NCBI GenBank assembly: GCA_964517495.1 | Contig: CAZFER010000006.1 | Span: 75,007-139,006, forward strand | Direction: 5' to 3' | DNA length: 64,000 bases | Origin: CAZFER01 sp964517495 | Lineage (GTDB): Bacteria; Hinthialibacterota; Hinthialibacteria; Hinthialibacterales; Hinthialibacteraceae | Shown here: piece after piece, positions 35,516-45,712 of the stretch | How the letters are laid out: the number at the start of each line of letters is the position of its first letter | How positions within the stretch are numbered: position 1 is the first letter of the stretch | The notes under the pieces: generated by a model | Database searches by the model: none | The model's input: the letters and a program-made list of their open reading frames with translations, nothing else | Told to the model about the DNA's origin: nothing | Made by a program: the position numbers and the translations under genes

Positions 35516-38368
35516 TTATTTCAATTCACCTTTTCTTAATAGAACCTGACGGGTTCCATCACGTTCTATCGCAGCTGGGAAGCGTGTTTCGGTTCCCAAT
35601 TGGATAATCTCGTGTTCATCACCCAATTTGATTTCTACACTGTTCTTGCCTCTGCCCTGCACAAGAGGAGGATCGGTTTCTTTTAAATGGGGCATTAACA
35701 CCACCAGCCATTGGCTTTTACCCGCTTTACCCTTGACTCGTAACCATTTCGCCATTTCTCCGCTTTGCTGGTCATTCTGATCCCACGTCCCATACGTAAA
35801 ATCTTCAGGAATTATGGCGCCGAAGAATTTGGCTTCATACTCTTCTCTCTTCAGCGTGCGCCGATCTCCCGAATCAAAATTACGCCATCCCCACACACGC
35901 TTTTCGTTATTGGAGATATCGTTATTGATAAAGTATGCAGTCAGGTCCACATCCAACTGTCCGGGAAAATAAAAAGCTCCCTTCTTTTGGATGATATTAC
36001 GCGCCAGTACATGCAGGTTCCACCACACCGGTTTGGGTGAATCAATTTCATCGCAAAGTACCAAATAATCGGGAATCTGGCTTTCGATGGGATCATGCTT
36101 GACCAGCATAATATAACGGCGCATCGTCCAGGTTTCATCTTCTGGCAAGGTGATGGTGGGATACTCCCATCCCGGTTTGTCGGTGTAATGGGGACGAATG
36201 GGAACCTGGCGCATCTGATTAGTACTTTCTTCCGCGACAAACACGTCTGCACACTCCGAGGTTTTATACGCCAATGGCTTGGCAACGGCCAGCGGTGACA
36301 TGTTGTCGGCATCAGGCCGATTATGAATGGCGGCGCTCCAGGGCCGGGGAGAATAATGACAGGCGTAATCAATTGCCAATGGTGTTCCCAATGAAGCAAA
36401 GTAAAAAGAAAGTTCATCCCGTTGATAATGATTGCGTGCGGGACCAGCTTTTATTGTGACAAACGATTCATGGCGGTGATCATACCCATTGCCCCGAAGC
36501 ATGGCACCAAAACCAGGGAATTCACGACTGCTCAAATCAAGCGAACCATCCCAGTTAGAAGGAAATTGCTTGAGTTGCTGGGCAAAGCGGTCATCAACAC
36601 CGTGATAAGCTTGTGACAATTCATGTAATTCATCAATATAGTCTTTGGGTGACGTATCACCTATTGGGGCAACCTTTCGCTGGCCATAGCGTGGATCGAT
36701 AGGTGTGTGCATGGCGGCCAGATAGGTAGCGACATCTTTCAAACGCGGCCAGGCATTAAAGGGATCGATGATCCCGGAGCCTTTCAATAATCGAGCATGC
36801 TCAGCCACATGAAAGAAATAGGCGGAATAACTTAAACTTTCCTGCCAGGCGCCACCGGGATAACTGTTGCGCATTAAATCACCTTTGGTTTCTTTTAGCC
36901 CTTTCTGAAGCCAATGTTCAGCGTGCGGATGATCAGGCATGACCAAAGCAATACGCAATGGAATGCCATACATATCAGTGTGGAAATTGGGATTGCCTAT
37001 TCCCCATTTGTAATCCGGCCCCGGCCAATAGTTGGGATTGTTAAAAATATAGGCCAGGATCGCCAAATCGGGACTGTAAACTGGCCCTTCTTCCGGAATA
37101 CTCCTACGCACCCGTCGTGGAAAGGTGGTGGGATTGAATGAGTGCTTGTTGAAATGGGAACTTACATAGGTTTTTGCCCATCCATTGTTTACCCGCCTGG
37201 CGTCTGATTCCCACTCCACTATCCATTGATCCAGCACCTTATCCAATGGAATATCGGCATGAGATCGGACCATACGGCTCATACTTTTTCTTATTTCTTT
37301 CGGGCCGATAATCATCGCCCAACGTCTTTTCCCACCATCGGTTGGAATCTTTACCCGCACCTGGCCTTCTTTTTCACGATCACCGTGAATTTCCAGATTT
37401 TGCGATTCAGGGGTAATCCCCTCTGGTGTGTGCCATTCGCTTCCACGCACCGCAGCGAAACCAACGCCGTATGAAGAGTGGGTATTATACACAAACGCAT
37501 AAGGTCCGCCATTGAACCAAATGTCGCGCCATATGGGGCCAAGCGTGGCGATGGGATGCTGTGGTGGTTGCAACGTGGAATCTTCTTCGGGTCCCCCCGC
37601 TTTGAATGTACGGGCATTGTATGTATAAGGATGATAAACATAATCAGCGTTCATCTCTCGAAGATCATAAGCCAGATGCGTTCCCTTACCCATGCGATAT
37701 TCATCCTGAATATCCAGCCACGGATCACCAGAACGGATATCGAAGGTGATGTCGTAAAAGTAATCAGGATTATGAAATGTAAAAGAACGCTTGAACAAGA
37801 CACGTGCAGGTCCCTTTTCAATAAACTTGGATTTGATCCCTCTTACCTTGCAATCACTCGGCCACTGGATTGTTCCAGGCAGTTTATTCCCTTCCCCATC
37901 ATAAATGGCATGAAATAAGCGTTTGTTCTCTGTATTAAACTCGATGCCATATACACCATTCGTGATGTGGATTCTTGATCCGGACATCTCTACCTGAATC
38001 ATCGGCCCATTACGAACATCATTTCGTTCATCGGTCAGAAGAAATGTCGTCGTTTTATTTTTGGGTATGGTGGCTTTAAATAAAACGGTGAGAGATTGCG
38101 CTCCACTCAATGCTTGATGCTTTTCCAACATATTTTTGTCATTTTTATGATAAAACTGAGCAGGCAAAACCTCACCCGATTCCTTTTCAAGTTGCAATTG
38201 GATAGGTGGTATTTCTTTGTTTCCAAGGTTGAATTGAATATCCTGAGTCAGCCATTCATCAGTCCAGGTTTGTCCAACTGGTTCCTCAATGGTAAAACGT
38301 GTCAATTCCTCTCCGGACGCAGAAACAGTCAATAAGGCTATAAGAATACAATTACGTAATAAGACCAT
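35516..38368 (-). CDS. Secreted heparinase II/III-like polysaccharide lyase candidate
   Basis: 950 aa with a signal peptide ending near TVSASGEE. The N-terminal third is beta-rich. The middle (about 390-620) is Trp/Tyr/His-rich and helical, as in an alpha/alpha toroid. FGAMLRGNGYDHRHESFVTI followed by ELSFYFASLGTPLAIDYACHYSP resembles the conserved His-containing beta-sheet core of heparinase II/III-like lyases. These enzymes cut uronate-containing polysaccharides by beta-elimination. The family number cannot be fixed by eye. It is the second gene of the operon, 23 bp after the glycosidase gene. Confidence 0.82.
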   Translation of the reverse strand: MVLLRNCILIALLTVSASGEELTRFTIEEPVGQTWTDEWLTQDIQFNLGNKEIPPIQLQLEKESGEVLPAQFYHKNDKNMLEKHQALSGAQSLTVLFKATIPKNKTTTFLLTDERNDVRNGPMIQVEMSGSRIHITNGVYGIEFNTENKRLFHAIYDGEGNKLPGTIQWPSDCKVRGIKSKFIEKGPARVLFKRSFTFHNPDYFYDITFDIRSGDPWLDIQDEYRMGKGTHLAYDLREMNADYVYHPYTYNARTFKAGGPEEDSTLQPPQHPIATLGPIWRDIWFNGGPYAFVYNTHSSYGVGFAAVRGSEWHTPEGITPESQNLEIHGDREKEGQVRVKIPTDGGKRRWAMIIGPKEIRKSMSRMVRSHADIPLDKVLDQWIVEWESDARRVNNGWAKTYVSSHFNKHSFNPTTFPRRVRRSIPEEGPVYSPDLAILAYIFNNPNYWPGPDYKWGIGNPNFHTDMYGIPLRIALVMPDHPHAEHWLQKGLKETKGDLMRNSYPGGAWQESLSYSAYFFHVAEHARLLKGSGIIDPFNAWPRLKDVATYLAAMHTPIDPRYGQRKVAPIGDTSPKDYIDELHELSQAYHGVDDRFAQQLKQFPSNWDGSLDLSSREFPGFGAMLRGNGYDHRHESFVTIKAGPARNHYQRDELSFYFASLGTPLAIDYACHYSPRPWSAAIHNRPDADNMSPLAVAKPLAYKTSECADVFVAEESTNQMRQVPIRPHYTDKPGWEYPTITLPEDETWTMRRYIMLVKHDPIESQIPDYLVLCDEIDSPKPVWWNLHVLARNIIQKKGAFYFPGQLDVDLTAYFINNDISNNEKRVWGWRNFDSGDRRTLKREEYEAKFFGAIIPEDFTYGTWDQNDQQSGEMAKWLRVKGKAGKSQWLVVLMPHLKETDPPLVQGRGKNSVEIKLGDEHEIIQLGTETRFPAAIERDGTRQVLLRKGELK

Positions 38369-38391
38369 ATATACTATTCCTTTTTTATATA

Positions 38392-39630
38392 TTACTCGTC
38401 ATCATCAGATACAACCGGCACATATATTGGATCACCTGATAACGGCAAAACGACACCCGAATCATCTTTGGCTAATTCAATCGTTCCACCAAGCATGGTT
38501 ATCGCTTTATGTTTTACCTGTAATCGTTTGAAAGGATAATCCTGTTCTTCACCGGTCGTCCATGCAACCAATACCTTTTTCTCGCGGTGGCCAAATAGTA
38601 GAAGATAGACATTATCTTCAATGGCCTTATACCGCCGCAAAAAGCGCATATTTTTTAATTGATGATTAAAAACTTTTGCCGCTTTATAAGTCTCTTTCGG
38701 TTCGAAATCATGAAAAACGGTTCCAAAATTATGTTCTCTCTCTTTTGGATCTGGTCCATCATCATGCCAGTCATACCAGATGCTTACCCGGACACCGGCT
38801 AGAAAATTAGTCAAAAACTGGCGAACAATAAACTGTGCTTGCATATGTTCATCCACTTTTAGCCCACGATAAGGGTGGATGGAGTAACCCCATTCTCCTG
38901 ACAAAATTGGATGAAACTTGCCGTCACTATATTTGTAAATTAATTGTTTCAACGCTGTATATTCCTCCAAAACAGTTTCCGGCGGCTTTTCACGGTAGGG
39001 ATGAACCGAGACCGCATCAATCCATTTCAACATCCCTTTTTTAAAGCATGCTTCAAGAAAATCCATGGGAATACGCGAGGTGGCAGGCGCAACAATCGTG
39101 CAATCTTCATCAACCTCGCGCATGGCTTTGGCGGAGGCTTCCACCAGCTTGGTGTAATCATCCACGCTGGGTTGGTCTTCCCAAAAATGATCCAGGTTGG
39201 GCTCGTTCCATATTTCCCAGATCACATTATCTGACGATATGGCTTTTACCGCTTCGGCAGCAAATCGCGCAAACGCTTTGCGCCCTTCCTCGGTGACCAC
39301 AGAACGATTCTTTTCGTAAAGTGAATGGCTGTAATCAAGGATATAAAGCGGGGTAATATCACGTTCATGCAAGGCTTTTGTCAAACGCTGATACCCTCCA
39401 AAATCATATTCGCCCTTTTTCTTTTCAACACGGGACCAGACAAAATCCATTCGGATCATCCCAAAACCAGCATCCTTGATCATATTGAGCTCGTTTTCCT
39501 GCGGCTCGACAAAATGAATATTGACACCTGCACAATCCGGCACCTGCCAGCGGGGAATTCCGTTCAGCGAAGCGTGAACATCCATTTGGCTTAAAAAAAT
39601 AAAGAGAATAGATATCGCAATAGTACGCAT
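38392..39630 (-). CDS. Secreted clan-A glycoside hydrolase
   Basis: 412 aa from the ATG at 39630, which has AGGAG 7 bp upstream; the frame continues to 39663 but that start lacks support. The signal peptide ends near QMDVHA. It is a single TIM barrel: acid/base Glu in IWEIWNEPNLDHFW (near residue 140), nucleophile Glu in ILSGEWGYS (near 246). The strand motifs GFGMIRMDFVWSRVE and WIDAVSVHPYREKP fit GH5/GH39/GH51-like enzymes. The substrate is unknown. This is the first gene of the operon; a foldback repeat lies upstream at 39668-39786. Confidence 0.88.
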   Translation of the reverse strand: MRTIAISILFIFLSQMDVHASLNGIPRWQVPDCAGVNIHFVEPQENELNMIKDAGFGMIRMDFVWSRVEKKKGEYDFGGYQRLTKALHERDITPLYILDYSHSLYEKNRSVVTEEGRKAFARFAAEAVKAISSDNVIWEIWNEPNLDHFWEDQPSVDDYTKLVEASAKAMREVDEDCTIVAPATSRIPMDFLEACFKKGMLKWIDAVSVHPYREKPPETVLEEYTALKQLIYKYSDGKFHPILSGEWGYSIHPYRGLKVDEHMQAQFIVRQFLTNFLAGVRVSIWYDWHDDGPDPKEREHNFGTVFHDFEPKETYKAAKVFNHQLKNMRFLRRYKAIEDNVYLLLFGHREKKVLVAWTTGEEQDYPFKRLQVKHKAITMLGGTIELAKDDSGVVLPLSGDPIYVPVVSDDDE

Positions 39631-39667
39631 AATATCGCTCCTATGTTGATTGTACGTGATCAACCGT

Positions 39668-39786
39668 TTGAAGTATCATTCCCCTCCCAAGATTGGGAGG
39701 GGCTAGGGGAGGGTTGATAAGAATACGGTGAGCAAAATCCTTTAACCCCCTCCTAACCTCCCCCATTTCATTAGGGGAGGAATAGT
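39668..39786. repeat. C/G-rich foldback element, copy 2
   Basis: TTGAAGTATCATTCCCCTCC begins the element, and the far end ATTAGGGGAGGAATAG folds back on it. An inner hairpin CCCCTCCCAAGATTGGGAGG is also present. It belongs to the same family as 8489-8590. It lies between the rhamnosidase gene and the five-gene operon and may act as a terminator or an RNA hairpin. Confidence 0.6.
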
Positions 39787-39847
39787 GAAGCCAATTATAA
39801 GTTTTCACTTCCTTTCGACCTCATCTAGCTGACACATTAATGTTAAT

Positions 39848-42800
39848 TTAGTGTTTTGGGAACACTGATTCAATGTGATAACTGCCCGAATTCAACATGA
39901 CAGAAACACCCTTGTCATTTTGCTGTTTGATGTCAATTTCTTCCAATCGCCTCAAGGGCTTATTGTTAATTGAAATATCCTCTGCCGTCTGGGCTGGAAT
40001 ACATACCGTAGCCGTCGTATTAACAGGAATTTCAATATCCCAAATAAATAGGCCGGCATCCTTCTTCCAATGGCTGGCAATCGTGCCATGCATGGATCGA
40101 TAATCTCCCTTGCAATAATCCAATCCCTTCACAGGATGGGGACGCATAATGATATGTTTGAAGGCTGGTTTCTCTGGATCGGATTTAATACCCACCAAAT
40201 ATTCCATGAACCAGATGTTTAAATCGCCCACCAGCATAACATGGTTGTGTGAATTCATGGCGGGATTGGCGGTATCGCCATTCCATAGTTCCCAAATCGT
40301 GGTGGCATCGTTTTCGATCATATATCCCCAACTGGGGTAGGTTTTTTGTGTAGCGATAGTATAAGCAATATCCGGCCGGCCATGATCCGACAACACCCGC
40401 ATCAACCACTGGCCGCCGATTAAGCCCGTACCAATATGGCCATTGGTTTCATGGATGATTTTGTCAACCAGATTATTGAATACTTTCTCCTCGTACTGCT
40501 TGGGAACCATCCCAAAAGCAAGAGGCAATACATAGGATGTCTGTGAACCATTATCATAGCGGCAGGCTTGGGGATCAAAGAATTTTTGGTTATAGGCGTT
40601 TTTGATTTTCTTCGCCAACGCATTGAATTTATCGGCATCTTTATCCTTGCCAAGCAGATTCGCGTAACGCGCCATCAACCGAAGGTCATTATAAAAATAT
40701 GTGGTCCCCAATACCGGTTTGGCGGTTTTGCGGTTGGGATCTTGTGAGTGGATCAGTTCAGGCGATTCAGGCGGAACACACCAATCCCCATACGTATCAC
40801 GCGGCATAATGCCATCTTCCAAAAAGCCGCTCATAAAATCAATCCACTGCTTCATGCTGACATAACGCTCTTCGATAACTTTCAAATCAGCATATTGATC
40901 GTATAAATTCGCCGGTGTAATAAGATAACAACTTGGCCAGGTGACATCGTTGGGATACATGGGCCAATACGAAGGCGCCACGCTGGGCACCGCACCGTCT
41001 TCACGCTGAGCGTCGTTGATGTCTGCCATCCATTTACGATAAAGTGGAGCGACATTGAACAGATAGGTTTCACCTTTGGATTCAGCCGCCCGATCACCCA
41101 GCCAGGCTTGGCGTTCATCACGTTGTGGACAGTCTGTGGGGAAGGAACGATAATTACCTCGCACCCCCCAATAAATGTTTTTCCAAATCTGGTTTAATAA
41201 TGGATTGGAACATTCAAAGGATCCCACTTCATCGAGATCATCATGCACCACGCGCCCTTCTATGCAAGTAAGATCAGGCACACCAGGATAGCCTGTAACT
41301 TCCACGTATCGAAAACCATGATAGGTGAAACGCGGTTCAAACACTTCAATCCCATCGCCTTTCAGTGTATAAATATCAGTCACTTTAGCAGAGCGTATGT
41401 TGTCCAGGAAAAGAGTGCCATCCTCTTTTATTACTTCAGCATGGCGTAACTTCACCTCAGTACCTTTGGGGCCTTCAACTCTCAGCCGACACCAGCCCAC
41501 CATGTTTTGCCCCATATCAAAAATATACATCCCCGGTCTGGGATTGGTTCGCTTGACCGGTAATAGGGTATCCGTCACTCGAATAGGTTCCGTCATCTGG
41601 GCACGCAAGGTTCCTTCCGGCGCCTCCACCATTTCCACATTATTCCACGCTGAATCATCAAAGTTCGGTTGATCCCACCCCGGCATTTCCAGGCGGGCGT
41701 CATATTCCTCCCCGTCATATTCGTTATTCGCCTGCACCGGTCCATTGGTGGTGATTTTCCAATCCTGATTGCTAATCACCCGGCTGGTTGATCCATCGTT
41801 GTGCTGAATATCCAGTTGCAATAATAATTTTGGGAACCCAAACGTTCTTGTTTTTGTCGGAACCGTCAATCGGGGAGCATAATAACGCCCATTGCCTAAA
41901 ATCACTCCCAGAGCATTTTCTCCCTTTTGCAATTGATCAGTCACATCAAAAGTGAGATAAAAAACACGATCATCATATTCCGTCAACGCGGGTTGCAAAA
42001 CATGATCGCTGATCTTTTCGCCGTTAACTCGAAGTTCAAAAAGGCCTAATCCACAAATCGCTATCGTGGCTCGTTCCATCGGTTGATCAAGGTTGAATTC
42101 ATTGCGCAAATAACGGGCAGGTAGGCGCCGCTCTTGCGCTTCAGAACCGGCCAAATTCACATTCCCCCAGGGCGACGCACCATAGAGGGCAAAGGCATTC
42201 GCGTTTTTCCATCGCGATTCATCAGCGTTTATGGATTGCCAATTATCCTCTGCGGATTTGGATGTTTTCCATTGATCATCTGTGTGAATGATAATGCTTT
42301 GTTCATTCTCAAGCGTGATTTGCACCAATCCAATCAAACCAGCCGGATTTGGCGAATCACCGGCATTGACCGCCGCAACGGCTATCACGTTTTGACCTTT
42401 TTGTAGATACTCGGTTAAATCAATTTCGACCAATTGATTAAAATTATTTCCATTACCAACCTCCGTTCCGTTTACCCAAAGCGTGAACTGATTATCTGCG
42501 GTAAAATAAGCTTTTGCCACTTGCACATGTTGTGGCACACCAAAACTGCGCCGAAAATAAATACTTTCTGCAGGAGCAGATTGTCCGGGTTTCTCATAAG
42601 GAAACCAAATCCAATGGGATTGCTTCACCGCCTTGGTTTGCTTCAAGGGCACAACTGAATCTTGCTTATCCCAACCAATCCATTGCGCTTTCCAATCCGA
42701 TTCATCCAATAGCCCCATACTCCAATTCGCAGTGGAACTCCAAGCTGAGGGATCCCCGTCTTTATCCCATACACGCACTTTCCAAAAGCATTCCATTCGT

Positions 42801-43138
42801 GACTGAAGTTTTTTGCCTTGATAAGGAATATGGATGGATTGATCAGATCGAACTTTCCCACTATCCCACAGATTGCCTTGATCATTATCCAACGTATTTT
42901 GATTATCCGATACTAGAATTTGATAGGCACTCTGCTCTTGCCCCTTTTCATCCGATTCCAATATCCAACCTAACCGTGGCGCGGTTTCATCAATGCCCTG
43001 CGGATTCTCCATATATTCACACCGCAAGTGGGAAACGTGAATCTCCGCTACCGCGGCCACAGGAAAGATAAAAACAGATATAAAAGCCAATAAATAACTC
43101 CTTGAAAGGAAAAAAGCGTTTTGATGGTTGAATTTCAT
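39848..43138 (-). CDS. Secreted alpha-L-rhamnosidase, GH78
   Basis: 1096 aa with a signal peptide ending near VAAVAE. The GH78 order is visible: N-terminal FnIII-like domain (HVSHLRCEYMENPQGID), an inserted beta domain around 190-290, Bac_rhamnosid_N (ERATIAICGLGLFELRVNGE), then the alpha/alpha barrel. The barrel holds FPTDCPQRDERQAWLGDR, whose Glu near residue 671 is the general acid. The C-terminal beta domain ends in the SGSYHIES region. It hydrolyses terminal alpha-L-rhamnose. GAGG lies 8 bp before the ATG. It fits with GH106 (59323) and RhaA (45713). Confidence 0.95.
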   Translation of the reverse strand: MKFNHQNAFFLSRSYLLAFISVFIFPVAAVAEIHVSHLRCEYMENPQGIDETAPRLGWILESDEKGQEQSAYQILVSDNQNTLDNDQGNLWDSGKVRSDQSIHIPYQGKKLQSRMECFWKVRVWDKDGDPSAWSSTANWSMGLLDESDWKAQWIGWDKQDSVVPLKQTKAVKQSHWIWFPYEKPGQSAPAESIYFRRSFGVPQHVQVAKAYFTADNQFTLWVNGTEVGNGNNFNQLVEIDLTEYLQKGQNVIAVAAVNAGDSPNPAGLIGLVQITLENEQSIIIHTDDQWKTSKSAEDNWQSINADESRWKNANAFALYGASPWGNVNLAGSEAQERRLPARYLRNEFNLDQPMERATIAICGLGLFELRVNGEKISDHVLQPALTEYDDRVFYLTFDVTDQLQKGENALGVILGNGRYYAPRLTVPTKTRTFGFPKLLLQLDIQHNDGSTSRVISNQDWKITTNGPVQANNEYDGEEYDARLEMPGWDQPNFDDSAWNNVEMVEAPEGTLRAQMTEPIRVTDTLLPVKRTNPRPGMYIFDMGQNMVGWCRLRVEGPKGTEVKLRHAEVIKEDGTLFLDNIRSAKVTDIYTLKGDGIEVFEPRFTYHGFRYVEVTGYPGVPDLTCIEGRVVHDDLDEVGSFECSNPLLNQIWKNIYWGVRGNYRSFPTDCPQRDERQAWLGDRAAESKGETYLFNVAPLYRKWMADINDAQREDGAVPSVAPSYWPMYPNDVTWPSCYLITPANLYDQYADLKVIEERYVSMKQWIDFMSGFLEDGIMPRDTYGDWCVPPESPELIHSQDPNRKTAKPVLGTTYFYNDLRLMARYANLLGKDKDADKFNALAKKIKNAYNQKFFDPQACRYDNGSQTSYVLPLAFGMVPKQYEEKVFNNLVDKIIHETNGHIGTGLIGGQWLMRVLSDHGRPDIAYTIATQKTYPSWGYMIENDATTIWELWNGDTANPAMNSHNHVMLVGDLNIWFMEYLVGIKSDPEKPAFKHIIMRPHPVKGLDYCKGDYRSMHGTIASHWKKDAGLFIWDIEIPVNTTATVCIPAQTAEDISINNKPLRRLEEIDIKQQNDKGVSVMLNSGSYHIESVFPKH

Positions 43139-43631
43139 GATTGTATCCTCTTTTAATTCAATGAACGTTAATAAAAGAAACCACTAATATCGCTCTATTC
43201 TCGCATGGATACATAAGTAACGTCAACCATATGGAATTTCCTTGTGGAATTTCCTGTCTCGAAAGAAACAGAAAGATATATCAATTCTGATTCAAAATGA
43301 TGGGAAAGGTAGTATACTTTCCAATGAACGATCATAATTATGAGAAGATTTAAATTGTGAATGAATATCAGAGGAGAACACACTTCATAGAACAAAATAT
43401 TTGACTTACAAATTGGCAAGAAACAAATTCAATGAGACATGGCAACAATCTTATGTATTTATCCTAAGTTGTAATATCTACAAAGGAAAAAAATGTAACA
43501 ATGATCACCACCTTAAACCAAATAGTCAATATCCTTGTCCGGGAAATTGATCCGGATCGCATCTTCCCTCAATAATTCTGGCATGGTAATTGTTAAACAA
43601 TCCATCACATTTATTGTTGCAGAGGAAAAAT
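43139..43631. other. Divergent 493-bp spacer, no gene seen
   Basis: AT-rich region between the divergent rhamnosidase and cytochrome genes. A short frame before 43632 is open but has no start support. No repeats or structured RNA recognised. Confidence 0.5.
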
Positions 43632-45152
43632 ATGGATAAAAATACAAAACCTGAATATAAACAATCCTTGGTGGAAAATTGGTTATCTCTGTTTGGATTC
43701 ATGCTGGCTGTGATTTTTCTGGCCGGTGAGCTGATTCTTATTACCATCGATTTGACCACAGGCCATACCAATCCCTATGTTGGCATCCTGATTTACATTG
43801 TGGGACCATCCATTCTCATTCTAGGCCTTCTATTGGTTCCATTGGGAATGTGGCGTATTCATCGAAAACGCCAGCGTGGCTGGGAAGAAAAACGGCTCCC
43901 CATATTTGATTTAAACAACACTCGGCACAGGCTTTATTTATTCGTCTTTACCGGCATGACCACCATCTTTTTAATCTTATCCATGGTGGGAACCTATCAG
44001 GCTTACCACATTACGGAATCGAACGCTTTTTGTGGATTGCTATGCCATCAGGTCATGGAACCGGAATTCACACGCTATCAATTTTCACCCCATGCACGTG
44101 TGGATTGCGTTCAATGCCATATTGGACCAGGAGCGGATTGGTTCGTAAAAAGCAAACTATCGGGCGCCTGGCAGGTGTATGCGGTCATGACCAATTCCTA
44201 TGAACTCCCCATCGACACCCCGATCGAAAACCTTCGACCCGCCCGTGATACATGTGAACAATGCCACTGGCCGGAAAAATTTTATGAGTCCGTGGAAAAG
44301 AAATTGGTCTACTATGGTTCGGATGAAGAAAACACACCCTATCGGGTTGATTTGCTGCTTCATGTCGGTGAAAACTTGATTGAAAAGGACAAAAATCGCA
44401 GCATTCACTGGCATATTGGCCTTGATCATACCCTGGAATATTATGCAACCGATGAAGACCGCCAGGAAATCCCCTGGGTACGGGTCACCTATAACGATGG
44501 CACCGTGGATGAGTTTTTTGACACAGAAAATGAGGATTTTAACCCAGATGAGATTCCAGAGGATGAGATTCGCACCATGGATTGTATCGATTGCCACAAT
44601 CGCCCATCCCATCGCTTTCTATCCCCCTTCGAAGTGATTAACAAAGCCATGTTAAGCGGGCAATTGGATGTAAAAATCCCGGATTTAAAATCCACACTCA
44701 GCGATTTATTTCTTACGGAATATGAAACCACTGAAGAAGGTTTGGAAACCATCGAGACTGAATTACGAGACAGTTACGCTGATTACATGGAAGAGAATCC
44801 GGATCAACAAAAAGCCATCGAACAAACCATTGATATATCAAAAACCTTGTTCACTCAAAATTTCTTCCCTGAGTGGAACGCCAATTGGTCCAAACACACC
44901 TGGAATATTGGGCACTTTGAATTTCCAGGCTGCTATCGCTGCCACGATGATCAACACATGACTCGCGATGAAAGCAAGGTGATAAGCAACGATTGCAACC
45001 TCTGCCATTCCATCGTTCGGCAAGGCGAGGGGTGGGATGAATTGCAAAACCTGGAATACAAAGAACAGGACTTTCTACATCCCCGCGGCTTTGGCGACCT
45101 TTGGGAAGGCCAGAACTGTCACGAATGCCACAGCCCGGATAATGTGATGTAA
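43632..45152 (+). CDS. Membrane-anchored seven-haem NapC/NirT-like cytochrome c
   Basis: 506 aa from the ATG at 43632 (AGAGGAAAAAT upstream). Three TM segments lie at about 19-40, 50-72 and 102-122, then a long exported domain. The first haem motif is CGLLCH (134-139), a CX3CH form, followed by MEPEF as in NapC-type quinol-oxidising cytochromes. Six CXXCH motifs follow: CVQCH, CEQCH, CIDCH, CYRCH, CNLCH, CHECH. It probably carries electrons from menaquinol to a periplasmic acceptor. No terminal reductase is adjacent. Confidence 0.9.
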   Translation: MDKNTKPEYKQSLVENWLSLFGFMLAVIFLAGELILITIDLTTGHTNPYVGILIYIVGPSILILGLLLVPLGMWRIHRKRQRGWEEKRLPIFDLNNTRHRLYLFVFTGMTTIFLILSMVGTYQAYHITESNAFCGLLCHQVMEPEFTRYQFSPHARVDCVQCHIGPGADWFVKSKLSGAWQVYAVMTNSYELPIDTPIENLRPARDTCEQCHWPEKFYESVEKKLVYYGSDEENTPYRVDLLLHVGENLIEKDKNRSIHWHIGLDHTLEYYATDEDRQEIPWVRVTYNDGTVDEFFDTENEDFNPDEIPEDEIRTMDCIDCHNRPSHRFLSPFEVINKAMLSGQLDVKIPDLKSTLSDLFLTEYETTEEGLETIETELRDSYADYMEENPDQQKAIEQTIDISKTLFTQNFFPEWNANWSKHTWNIGHFEFPGCYRCHDDQHMTRDESKVISNDCNLCHSIVRQGEGWDELQNLEYKEQDFLHPRGFGDLWEGQNCHECHSPDNVM

Positions 45153-45242
45153 TCGTCCATCGTTTTTATTGGCGTCGCATCATATGAAGCCCTTCCTCGT
45201 TGCCTGGAAGAAGGATGAGATCGTCTATGTTGTAAAAACGCA

Positions 45243-45578
45243 TCATCTCGTTATACCGCTTAAGTCATAAATACCAATCCCAGCGCCCCCCTTGGCGGCA
45301 TACAAGCGATCCTTCCAGATTTTCAAGTCATAGACGGAATCTGTACTGACCATAAACCGGTTAAGCAAAACTGGCTTTGTCGCCAAGCTAACATCATAAA
45401 TAGCAATCGTAACACCTTGTGCAGCATACAAGTACGTTTTGTTTGAAGGGGGTGTATCTTTGTACAACACCAGGTCTTTTGTGGGTGAAGCCGTCGAACC
45501 CAAATATTCGATCCCCTCAGCCATCCCTGTATCGCTTGCAAACAATTGAATTACGAAAAATACTATAATATAAAACAT
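45243..45578 (-). CDS. Short exported protein with LVIVD-like propeller repeats, possibly truncated
   Basis: 111 aa from the ATG at 45578, chosen because GAGG lies 9 bp upstream. The signal peptide ends near LFASDTG. Two blade-like units are visible: YLYAAQGVTIAIYDVS and RLYAAKGGAGIGIYDLS. LVIVD proteins normally have several more repeats, so a stop after two blades suggests loss of the 3' part. No continuation was recognised downstream. Confidence 0.6.
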   Translation of the reverse strand: MFYIIVFFVIQLFASDTGMAEGIEYLGSTASPTKDLVLYKDTPPSNKTYLYAAQGVTIAIYDVSLATKPVLLNRFMVSTDSVYDLKIWKDRLYAAKGGAGIGIYDLSGITR

Positions 45579-45712
45579 ACGAATAAACCTCGAAAAAATA
45601 ATGAAAATCAAATAATGTACCGCTTTTCAACCCGCAGGTGTTTTGTTATAAAGGAAAACATATCACAATATACGAAAATGAAGATTAAATAATCATTAAA
45701 GGTGAATCCATT

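Noticed and set aside
42514..43071. 185-aa plus-strand open frame
   Set aside because: Antisense to the GH78 N-terminus; composition not protein-like.
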